From: Bacillota bacterium
GTDB taxonomy: Bacteria; Bacillota; Sulfobacillia; JAJZYS01; JAJYTV01
Assembly (NCBI GenBank): GCA_021810725.1
Contig: JAJZIE010000094.1
Span: 3,755-8,847 of the forward strand
Direction of reading: 5' to 3'
DNA: 5,093 nucleotides
Part shown: piece by piece, positions 1 through 5,093 of the stretch
Layout: each line of letters begins with the position of its first letter
How positions within the stretch are numbered: the stretch's first letter is position 1
The notes under the pieces: generated by a model
The model's input: only the letters and a program-made list of their open reading frames with translations
The model's database searches: none
Told to the model about the DNA's origin: nothing
Translations under genes and position numbers: made by a program

Positions 1-453
1 CAGTCCCTTGCGCCGGGCAAGACGGCCAGCGAGGCGGTAATAGCGCGCGGGCTGCCGCTGTTCGCCCGGAGGCGTCTGCGACCAGCGTTCGAGATCGAGG
101 ATGACGACGCGCGGCGCAGCGCTGCTCGCCACGCCACTGTGCATGCTGCGGTAGCTACCGAACGCCAGCGAGCGCCGGGCGGGGAGTGAGGGGTACCTGC
201 TGTGCGGACCACCGACCAGGATCGAATAGCGCTGCGCGCCGAAGAACGTCCTGACGGCCGCGTCGCTGCCCGGCAGCGCCGTCAGGCGGCGCAAGGAGCG
301 CAAAGTGATCAGCCAGACGAACCGCTTCTGAAAAACCGGGCTGTCGGCGGCTTCGGCCCTCCCGACATGCACCGCGCCCACGGAGCACAGGACCGCAGCC
401 AGGATCGCGAGCGACGCAAAACGCGGCTGCCGGCGTGCCTTCCGCAAAGCCAT
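1..453 (-). CDS. Exported protein of unknown function, 3' end cut by the window edge
   Basis: This frame is open from an ATG at 453 to the left edge without a stop, giving 151 residues of a longer protein. The N-terminus is a good Sec signal peptide. It has a basic n-region with six Arg/Lys among residues 4-11, a hydrophobic stretch at about 12-30, and a signal peptidase I site near Ala-Glu-Ala (33-35). Cys23 is preceded by Leu and does not fit a lipobox, so the product is probably periplasmic or secreted and not a lipoprotein. Residues 115-132 run from a short beta-like stretch (VVILDLE) into W124, TPP (127-129) and EQ (131-132), then a predicted helix ending RRKGL. This acid-bearing strand followed by a helix recalls secreted TIM-barrel, glycosidase-like hypothetical proteins, but that is only an inference. 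GC-rich third positions support coding. It lies past a terminator and so is probably a separate transcript. The start is uncertain: AGGAGG sits 1 base from the ATG but 7 bases from a TTG two codons later (447). Confidence 0.72.
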   Translation of the reverse strand, partial: MALRKARRQPRFASLAILAAVLCSVGAVHVGRAEAADSPVFQKRFVWLITLRSLRRLTALPGSDAAVRTFFGAQRYSILVGGPHSRYPSLPARRSLAFGSYRSMHSGVASSAAPRVVILDLERWSQTPPGEQRQPARYYRLAGRLARRKGL

Positions 454-505
454 GCCTCCTCGCTCCGTACTTGAACCGCGCCGCCCGGACCGTGGCTTTT
501 GGCGC

Positions 506-514
506 AGTTTAGCA
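506..514 (-). promoter_or_regulatory. Possible extended -10 promoter for the exported-protein gene
   Basis: Read on the minus strand, these bases are TGCTAAACT: a TG motif one base before a -10-like hexamer (TAAACT, four of six matches to TATAAT). No good -35 element lies 16-18 bases upstream. It falls between the terminator at 540-573 and the gene starting at 453, where a promoter would be expected if the terminator works. The match is weak and could be chance. Confidence 0.2.
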
Positions 515-539
515 CGTAGCTTGGCCAGAAGAAAGGCAG

Positions 540-573
540 AAAACCCGGCGCGGCTCACGCCGTGCCGGGTTTT
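540..573 (-). terminator. Intrinsic terminator closing the PAPS synthase-sulfotransferase operon, possibly bidirectional
   Basis: The arms at 540-554 and 559-573 form a 15-bp stem, perfect except for one G-T pair, with a 4-base loop at 555-558. The outer part is AAAACCCGGC paired with GCCGGGTTTT. On the minus strand the stem is followed by TTTT and then a pyrimidine-rich run, as expected for Rho-independent termination. On the plus strand it is followed by TTTTCCTT, so it might also stop transcription coming from the left. The 5' arm encodes the last codons of the sulfotransferase, and that gene's TGA stop occupies the loop. Confidence 0.85.
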
Positions 574-1520
574 CCTTGCCTGCCTGCTTCCGATGGGGCC
601 AGCCAGCCGCTCAGGTCCCGCCCGATCAGGTCCGCGGTGCGCAGGATGTCGTCGCGGAACCGCTCGATCAGTTCCAATCGCAGATCTGGATCGAGATGCG
701 GGCGCTGCAGCGTGTGATGCAAAAGCCACGAACGCACGGACTTGCGCTGTCGATCCGTGAGGACGCTGCGCAAGGCCTGGCGCACGGGGTTGGGATGCGT
801 GAGTAGAACGTGGACGAGATGGTTCTTCGGGATGCCCGAGTTCTCGTTGATGCGCGGCGGAAGAACCGGAATGATGCCCGGGTGCACGCCGAGATGGGTG
901 AAAATGCGGGTGTAGACGCCGACGCGGTCCTCCTTGAGATCCTCGTAGAGCAGCACCAGCATCTGTTCGCGCGGCAGCTCGGCGAAGTATCGCCCTAGCT
1001 GCTCTCCGTAGTGGCCAAGGCCGGTATATGCCCAGGAGGGAGCCCACTTCTGACCCAGCCGGCTGCTCTCGGCCTCGACCGCTTTGCGGAAGTCGAGTTC
1101 CGTCTCCCGGCCTTCCTGGACATGCTCGAGGAAGTTCGAGTAGGCGCGGTCCACAGGATTGCGCAGGATGCAGATGAGGCGGGCGTCCGGCAGGCTCTCC
1201 TTGATCCGGCGCGGCGCTTCGGGCGCACCGAGGTACAGCGTCGACGCCTCGCCGATCGCCTTCTGGCCGTTCGCGCCCGCGAACAGCTGCTCGTACTCGG
1301 TCCATGTCGCGACGGGCTGGCCGTCACGCGGTCCGAGCCAAGGACCGTACTGGCCCGTCAACTCCGAGAACCATGGCTCCTTGCGAGGGCTCATGTAGAT
1401 CTCGGGATGTTGCGCGAGACCTTCATAGAGCGTTGTCGTGCCGCTGCGCGGTGCGCCGACGACCAGGAAGTTCGGCTTCACGCCCCGATCCCCACCCCTA
1501 CCGGACTCAACCTCGACCAC
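555..1520 (-). CDS. PAPS-dependent sulfotransferase
   Basis: A 321-residue sulfotransferase-fold protein that should transfer the sulfuryl group of PAPS to an acceptor the sequence does not identify. The PAPS signature regions are present in order. The 5'-phosphosulfate loop is APRSGTTTLY (23-32). KEPWFS (47-52) and GEAST (90-94) follow. The 3'-phosphate-binding segment is ILRNPVDRAYSNF (118-130), with Arg120 and Ser128 as the expected phosphate ligands. Residues 171-198 contain the usual Tyr/Arg-rich helix and an LLYEDL strand, and a NENSG segment follows at 225-229. No signal peptide or membrane segment is seen, so it is probably cytoplasmic. The GTG start at 1520 lies 12 bases after the PAPS synthase stop, with GGAA 9 bases upstream, indicating one operon and a direct supply of PAPS. 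A second GTG at 1481 (residue 14) sits nearer the conserved core after a G-rich stretch and is an alternative start. The family assignment is secure. The substrate (polysaccharide, lipid, peptide or small molecule) is unknown. Confidence 0.93.
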   Translation of the reverse strand: MVEVESGRGGDRGVKPNFLVVGAPRSGTTTLYEGLAQHPEIYMSPRKEPWFSELTGQYGPWLGPRDGQPVATWTEYEQLFAGANGQKAIGEASTLYLGAPEAPRRIKESLPDARLICILRNPVDRAYSNFLEHVQEGRETELDFRKAVEAESSRLGQKWAPSWAYTGLGHYGEQLGRYFAELPREQMLVLLYEDLKEDRVGVYTRIFTHLGVHPGIIPVLPPRINENSGIPKNHLVHVLLTHPNPVRQALRSVLTDRQRKSVRSWLLHHTLQRPHLDPDLRLELIERFRDDILRTADLIGRDLSGWLAPSEAGRQGKPGTA

Positions 1521-1532
1521 GCCTTTCGGTTC

Positions 1533-3266
1533 CTAGTCCGCCACCATGTTGCGATATCCATCGGCCAGTACCGCGGCAACCTCCGGACGCATGAACTCCC
1601 CGGGCGGCAACTCGCCCGCCTGGAGCATCCCGCGCACCTTGGTACCGCTCAGGCTGATGCGCTCGGCGGGGTCGTGCGGGCACGTCTTCTCGGTCGCCAT
1701 GCCCTTGCAGGCGTTGCAGTAGAACGCGTTCTCGAACCTCAGCACCTCGATGCCGATCTCGTCCTGCAGCGACGAGACGAGTTCCTGGGCGGCGTAGGTG
1801 CCGTAGTAGCCGCCAACGCCGGCGTGGTCGCGCCCGACGATGAAGTGCGTGCAACCGTAGTTGCGGCGGGCGATCGCGTGGAACACCGCCTCGCGCGGCC
1901 CGGCGTAGCGCATGGCCGCCGGGAAGCCCGACAGCAGGATGCGATCCGACGGGAAGTAGTGCCTGAGGAGCGTCTCATAGCTCCGCATGCGGATCTCCGC
2001 CGGCACGTCGTCGGACTTGGTCGCGCCGACGAGCGGATGCAGGATGGCTCCATCGAGCGTCTCGAGCGCCACCTTGATCATATACTCGTGGGCGCGGTGC
2101 AGGGCGTTGCGGGTCTGAAAGGCGACCACCGTGCGCCAGCCGCGCTCGGCGAACGCGCTTCGCACCTCGCGTGGCGTGAGCGCAAGTCCGCCGCCCTGGG
2201 CGGCCGGATGATCGAGGAGCCAGATCGGTCCGCCAAGCAGCGTGTCGCCCTGGGCGTACAGCTGCGCGACGCCCGGGTGGGCCTCCTCGGTGGTGCCGTA
2301 GACGAGCTGCGCTTCCTTGCGCTTGTCGCGCGTGAACCGGTCCGTGATGCGCATGAGGCCGACTACCCGGCCCTGGGCGTCGGTCAGCGCCACCTCCGTG
2401 CCCTCGGAGAGCGATGCGTGCTCCGGACCGACGGCGAGGGTCACAGGCAGCGGCCAGAGCGTGCCGTCGGTCAGGCGCATGGCCTCCACGACGGTCTCGT
2501 AGTCCGGACGCCGCATGAATCCTTCGAGGGGGCTCAAGGCGCCGATGCCGACGAGACCCAGATCCCAATAGGCGCGTTCGTCGAGCGCCACCTTGGGCAG
2601 GTCCTTTGCGCGCTCCAGAGCGTCCTCGAGGGCGCGGCCGCGCAACTGCCGATCGACGAGGTGCCCGCCGTGCGCCGGCAGGTCGTCCGCGGTCTCGGCG
2701 CGCGTCGCCGCCACCTGGGCGGGCACGCTTTCCTGACCCGGCCGCGCGATGTAGCCCCGCTCCGCCAGCAGATCCATCACCGCCTGGGCGCACTCGTCCA
2801 CCGTGTGCTTGTCGGTCTCGAGCACGAGGTCCGGGTTCTTCGGCACCTCGAAGGGGTCGTTCACGCCGGTGAAGTTCTGGATCTCGCCGGCGAGGGCCTT
2901 GCGGTAGAGCCCCTTCGTGTCGCGTTCCACCAGTACATCAAGCGGCGCCGTGACATAAACTTCGAGGAATTCCCCGACTTCTCGCCTGGCCATGTCGCGC
3001 AGTTCCTCGAACGGAGAGATGAATGCGGCAAGGCAAACCACGCCATTGCGCGTGAGCAGCTTCGCGACGAAGCTGGACCGCTCGATATTCTTGCGCCTGT
3101 CGTCCGCCGAGAAGCCGAGATCCCTCGTCAGTCCCTGTCGGACGATATCGCCGTCAAGGCGTTCGACCCTCACGCCGGCCTCCCGCAAGAGCTCGGCCAC
3201 TCGAAGGGAGATGGTCGTCTTGCCCGATGCCGACAGTCCGGTGAACCACACGGTAACTCCGCTCAC
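1533..3266 (-). CDS. cysC-sat: Bifunctional PAPS synthase: APS kinase (CysC) fused to ATP sulfurylase (Sat)
   Basis: A 577-residue fusion making PAPS from sulfate and two ATP: the C-terminal domain forms APS and the N-terminal domain phosphorylates it. APS kinase spans about 3-173. It has the P-loop GLSASGKT (10-17), LDGD (37-40), GFSADDR (51-57) with RKN after it, ISP (83-85), and KGLYRKALAGEIQNFTG (118-134). A linker of about 20 residues leads to ATP sulfurylase (about 195-577), which opens with LPAHGGHLVDR. It carries the nucleotide-binding QTRNALHRAHE (384-394, His390 and His393) and GRDHAGVG (478-485). Cys517, Cys520 and Cys529 with His531 resemble the zinc-binding site of some bacterial and archaeal ATP sulfurylases. 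All key residues appear intact, so both activities are expected. The GTG at 3266 is chosen because GGAGGGGA precedes it by 4 bases and the kinase domain begins at once. An in-frame GTG at 3329 would add 21 residues unlike the family. The sulfotransferase follows after 12 bases. Confidence 0.95.
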   Translation of the reverse strand: MSGVTVWFTGLSASGKTTISLRVAELLREAGVRVERLDGDIVRQGLTRDLGFSADDRRKNIERSSFVAKLLTRNGVVCLAAFISPFEELRDMARREVGEFLEVYVTAPLDVLVERDTKGLYRKALAGEIQNFTGVNDPFEVPKNPDLVLETDKHTVDECAQAVMDLLAERGYIARPGQESVPAQVAATRAETADDLPAHGGHLVDRQLRGRALEDALERAKDLPKVALDERAYWDLGLVGIGALSPLEGFMRRPDYETVVEAMRLTDGTLWPLPVTLAVGPEHASLSEGTEVALTDAQGRVVGLMRITDRFTRDKRKEAQLVYGTTEEAHPGVAQLYAQGDTLLGGPIWLLDHPAAQGGGLALTPREVRSAFAERGWRTVVAFQTRNALHRAHEYMIKVALETLDGAILHPLVGATKSDDVPAEIRMRSYETLLRHYFPSDRILLSGFPAAMRYAGPREAVFHAIARRNYGCTHFIVGRDHAGVGGYYGTYAAQELVSSLQDEIGIEVLRFENAFYCNACKGMATEKTCPHDPAERISLSGTKVRGMLQAGELPPGEFMRPEVAAVLADGYRNMVAD

Positions 3267-3270
3267 TGCG

Positions 3271-3278
3271 TCCCCTCC
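3271..3278 (-). promoter_or_regulatory. Strong ribosome binding site for the PAPS synthase
   Basis: On the minus strand this reads GGAGGGGA, a near-ideal Shine-Dalgarno sequence ending 4 bases before the GTG at 3266. It decides the start codon. The upstream in-frame GTG at 3329 has no comparable site at the right distance: the only purine-rich block near it is the loop of the hairpin at 3332-3358, which is too far away. Confidence 0.8.
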
Positions 3279-3331
3279 AGTTAAAATCTCAAAAAGCACC
3301 GAGGCGCCCGCACTAGCGGCAGGACTCACCG

Positions 3332-3358
3332 GGTCCCCGGCGCTACCCTCCGGGGACC
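3332..3358 (-). promoter_or_regulatory. 9-bp hairpin in the presumed leader of the PAPS synthase mRNA
   Basis: GGTCCCCGG (3332-3340) and CCGGGGACC (3350-3358) form a perfect inverted repeat around a 9-base loop. The minus-strand RNA would fold into a very GC-rich stem about 65 bases before the start codon. No T-run follows on the minus strand, so it is not a typical intrinsic terminator. It could stabilise the mRNA, act as a regulatory leader structure, or be a protein-binding palindrome in the DNA. The structure is plain in the sequence. Any role is inference. Confidence 0.45.
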
Positions 3359-3382
3359 TTCTGCTAACGCAAACATGTACTT

Positions 3383-3388
3383 ATTCTA
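3383..3388 (-). promoter_or_regulatory. Possible -10 element near the PAPS synthase gene
   Basis: The minus strand reads TAGAAT, five of six matches to the sigma70 -10 consensus, in the locally most A/T-rich part of the gap. The best -35 candidate 18 bases upstream is GTTTCA (3407-3412), only three of six matches, so it might depend on an activator. Transcription from here would give a leader of roughly 110 bases containing the hairpin at 3332-3358. Confidence 0.3.
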
Positions 3389-3502
3389 AGGTTGGCGCCT
3401 GCGCAGTGAAACCCTGCAAACGTAGCACTTTGCGACAGCTTTTGGACACACCGGCCTCGGCGCGGCAACCGTGCCAGCGGGCCAGGGCGGCACGCCATCC
3501 GC

Positions 3503-3532
3503 ATTCTATACCACCGCTTCAAAACGCGGCAA
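3503..3532 (-). promoter_or_regulatory. Possible sigma70-like promoter upstream of the PAPS synthase operon
   Basis: On the minus strand TTGCCG (3527-3532, four of six -35 matches) is separated by 18 bases from TAGAAT (3503-3508, five of six -10 matches). It starts just after the response regulator stop at 3542, in a suitable place to transcribe the sulfation operon separately from the two-component genes. The leader would be about 230 bases. The call rests only on consensus matching. Confidence 0.35.
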
Positions 3533-3541
3533 AGATGAGTC

Positions 3542-3958
3542 TTAGGATCTCTTCGACGCGTCGAGCGCATTTCGGCCGCGACACCCCCCCTGTGTGCCGC
3601 GCAGCTGCTGCAACACGGACTGCACGAGGTCCCGAAGATCGAAAGGTTTGAGCACCAGCGCCTGGTAGCTGCCGTCCGGCGGAAAGGCGTCGTTCGAGTA
3701 CGTGGCGCCCGTCACCACCACCACAGGCACGTGCGCCCAGTCTCGATTCGCGCGCAGCCGCTCCAGGAAGTCGCGTCCGCTCATGCCTGGCATGAGCAGG
3801 TCGAGCACGATGGCCGACGGCGCCATGCCGTCTGAAAGCCACTGCAGCACCTCGGCGCCCGATGCGCTGTCCCGTGTCTCGCAGCCCGCGTCGCGGAGGG
3901 CCTCCGAGATGACGAAGCGGATCACCGGCTCATCGTCCAGCACGCAGATGAGCGCCAT
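3542..3958 (-). CDS. Single-domain response regulator (receiver domain only)
   Basis: A 138-residue protein that is almost entirely one CheY-like receiver domain. The phosphorylation site is complete: acidic pocket Asp8/Asp9, phospho-acceptor Asp53 in the segment VLDLLMPGMSG (51-61), switch Thr83, and Lys104 in LVLKPFD. Helix 5 ends near residue 120, followed by a short polar tail of about 18 residues with no DNA-binding or enzymatic output domain. It should therefore act by protein contact, as a phosphorelay intermediate, or as a competing phosphate sink. The ATG at 3958 is one base after the kinase stop (TGA-C-ATG), so translation is probably coupled. It has no clear Shine-Dalgarno of its own. 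The kinase is its obvious phosphodonor. The frame continues upstream inside the kinase gene, but that part does not look like a protein domain. A run of seven G on the coding strand (3584-3590) lies in the tail. Confidence 0.92.
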   Translation of the reverse strand: MALICVLDDEPVIRFVISEALRDAGCETRDSASGAEVLQWLSDGMAPSAIVLDLLMPGMSGRDFLERLRANRDWAHVPVVVVTGATYSNDAFPPDGSYQALVLKPFDLRDLVQSVLQQLRGTQGGCRGRNALDASKRS

Positions 3959-3959
3959 G

Positions 3960-5093
3960 TCAGAGCGCGCTACGGGGGATCGAGACGTGGACGCGGGTAC
4001 CGAGGTTCTCCACGCTCTCGAGCCAGATCCGCCCGCTGTGACGCTCGACGATGTGGCGGCACAGCTGCAGGCCAAGTCCCATGCCACCAGGGTCGATGCC
4101 CTTGAGATTCGACGCGCGGAAGAAATCCTTGAACACCATCGGCAGGTCTTGCGCCGGGATGCCGATGCCGTGATCCCAGACCATGACCTGGACATCGCTG
4201 TGGTCCTGGCTGAGACGCACGCCGATGGTCGAGCCGGGAGCGGAGTATTTGACCGCGTTGGAGATGAGGTTGCTGAACACCTGGACGAGGCGCAAGGCGT
4301 CGCCGGTGACGGGCGCGGACTCCTGGCCCAGCCTGACGCAAAACGTGCGGCCGCCTGCCTCGTCGAAGGGCCCCAGCGCCGCCCTTACCGCGTCACGCAG
4401 GTCTTGTGGCGCAAGATCGAAACGGCAGTCCGGGTCCTCCGTGTGAAAGGCCTCGAACATGCCGTCGGTCAACTGGGCCAGACGGTCCACCTCGCGCTCC
4501 ATCATTCCCAGCAGGACCTCTGGTCGACGGACGGGGTGCCCGGCCGCGATACGCTCCCGCACGAGGCCGAGCATTCCCTTGATGCCGGCCATCGGGTTGC
4601 GGATCTCGTGCGCCGCGATCTGCACGAAGCGTCGCCGCATCTGCTGCCGTTCGGCCATCGCCTGGCGCTCCTCGCGAAGCAGTTGCTGCTTGCGCATCGC
4701 CGTGACGTCCCGCGTAATCAGGGTGAACCCGCGCAGTTCGCCGCTCCGCCCGCGAACGGCTGTGAGCACCTCGCTCGCGATGAAGCGTGAACCGTTCTTG
4801 CGCAAGCGCCCGCCTTCCCCCACCCACAGTCCCTCGCGCCTGGCCGTCTCAAGCGCCGTGTCGGGCCGACCCGCCACGCGCTCCTCCACCGGATGGAGGA
4901 TGGAGACATGCTGTCCCAGGACCTCTGCAGCCGCGTAACCGCTCAGGCGCTCGGCGCCCCTGTTCCAGCTCACGACCCGACCGTCCGGCTGCAAAGTCAC
5001 GATGGCGTACTCGTCGACCCCGGCGATCAGGGCCCGGAAGCCCCGCTCCGCTTTGCGGTACGCGCCTCGCAGCGAGACGTCGACGGCCCTGTC
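3960..5093 (-). CDS. PAS-domain sensor histidine kinase, 5' end cut by the window edge
   Basis: The 377 visible residues form the C-terminal part of a sensor kinase that should autophosphorylate on His and pass the phosphate to the adjacent receiver protein. Order, numbered from the window edge: a linker helix; a PAS domain from about 18 to 130 that opens FRALIAGVDEYAI, with W43 and GAERLSGY following, and closes with a PAC motif ending ITRDVTAM; a dimerisation/phospho-acceptor domain with HEIRNP (His162); and a HATPase domain with N-box NLISNAVKY (Asn279), G1 box DHGIG (307-311), FFRASN and G2 box GMGLGL (337-342). The frame stays open to the right edge. A GTG at 5000 lies inside the PAS fold and is not the start. 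No membrane segment is visible in this part; the missing N-terminus may hold one or more further sensor domains. The signal sensed cannot be read from the sequence. Confidence 0.94.
   Translation of the reverse strand, partial: DRAVDVSLRGAYRKAERGFRALIAGVDEYAIVTLQPDGRVVSWNRGAERLSGYAAAEVLGQHVSILHPVEERVAGRPDTALETARREGLWVGEGGRLRKNGSRFIASEVLTAVRGRSGELRGFTLITRDVTAMRKQQLLREERQAMAERQQMRRRFVQIAAHEIRNPMAGIKGMLGLVRERIAAGHPVRRPEVLLGMMEREVDRLAQLTDGMFEAFHTEDPDCRFDLAPQDLRDAVRAALGPFDEAGGRTFCVRLGQESAPVTGDALRLVQVFSNLISNAVKYSAPGSTIGVRLSQDHSDVQVMVWDHGIGIPAQDLPMVFKDFFRASNLKGIDPGGMGLGLQLCRHIVERHSGRIWLESVENLGTRVHVSIPRSAL

Noticed and set aside
1011..3284. A 757-codon open frame on the plus strand opposite the PAPS synthase and sulfotransferase
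   Set aside because: The minus-strand genes here have unmistakable family motifs. The antisense frame gives an Arg/Ala/Leu/His-rich protein with no recognisable domain, the usual mirror effect of strong GC bias at third codon positions.
3471..3493. GTGCC/GGCAC inverted repeat as a terminator after the response regulator
   Set aside because: The arms are only 5 bp around a 13-base loop and no T-run follows on the minus strand. I see no convincing terminator after the two-component genes.
3267..3541. A sulfur-related riboswitch (such as a SAM type) in the leader
   Set aside because: I could find only simple short hairpins and no recognisable conserved riboswitch core. A covariance-model search of this gap would settle it.
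3364..3570. A 68-codon minus-strand frame across the gap, considered as a small sulfated peptide substrate
   Set aside because: It has no Shine-Dalgarno, overlaps the response regulator gene, is Arg/Cys-rich without a leader-peptide pattern or an acidic tyrosine context, and has no tyrosine in the part downstream of its internal ATGs at about 3504 and 3498.
3702..4790. A 362-codon open frame on the plus strand opposite the two-component genes
   Set aside because: It mirrors the kinase and receiver coding frames and has no recognisable domain. The minus-strand proteins carry complete catalytic motifs.
4998..5000. GTG at 5000 as the kinase start
   Set aside because: The frame stays open to the right edge, and the residues upstream (FRALIAGVDEYAI) are the beginning of the PAS domain, so this codon is internal.
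1..5093. Mobile elements, CRISPR arrays, tRNA genes or tandem repeats
   Set aside because: No transposase or integrase motifs, spaced direct repeats, tRNA-like arms or long repeats were seen. The genes look alike in base composition and orientation.

Overview
The window is a GC-rich stretch of bacterial chromosome in which every gene I can support is on the minus strand. Strong G/C at third codon positions, GTG starts, a PAS-type sensor kinase and a signal-peptide protein suggest a high-GC Gram-negative bacterium, perhaps a proteobacterium. I cannot name the taxon from the sequence. No rRNA, tRNA, CRISPR array, insertion sequence or integrase is visible.

Layout in transcription order, from high to low coordinates. 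(1) 5093-3960 is the C-terminal part of a PAS sensor histidine kinase whose start lies beyond the right edge. One base after its stop comes (2) 3958-3542, a stand-alone receiver-domain response regulator. Together they form a two-component pair in one transcript. (3) A 275-base non-coding gap (3541-3267) holds two weak sigma70-like promoter candidates and a 9-bp hairpin in the presumed leader. (4) 3266-1533 is a bifunctional PAPS synthase: an APS kinase domain (CysC) followed by an ATP sulfurylase domain (Sat). (5) Twelve bases later comes 1520-555, a PAPS-dependent sulfotransferase. Its stop codon lies in the loop of a 15-bp intrinsic terminator (540-573) that closes the operon. (6) 453-1 is the N-terminal part of an exported protein that runs off the left edge.

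Genes 4 and 5 form a self-contained sulfation module. Sulfate and ATP give APS, then PAPS, and the sulfotransferase moves the sulfuryl group to an unknown acceptor. No PAPS reductase or sulfite reductase gene is visible, so the module looks built for sulfation and not for cysteine synthesis. This is comparable in logic to the NodPQ/NodH and Rax sulfation systems, but here the PAPS-making enzymes are one polypeptide. Whether the two-component pair controls the module, or the exported protein is linked to it, is only suggested by adjacency.
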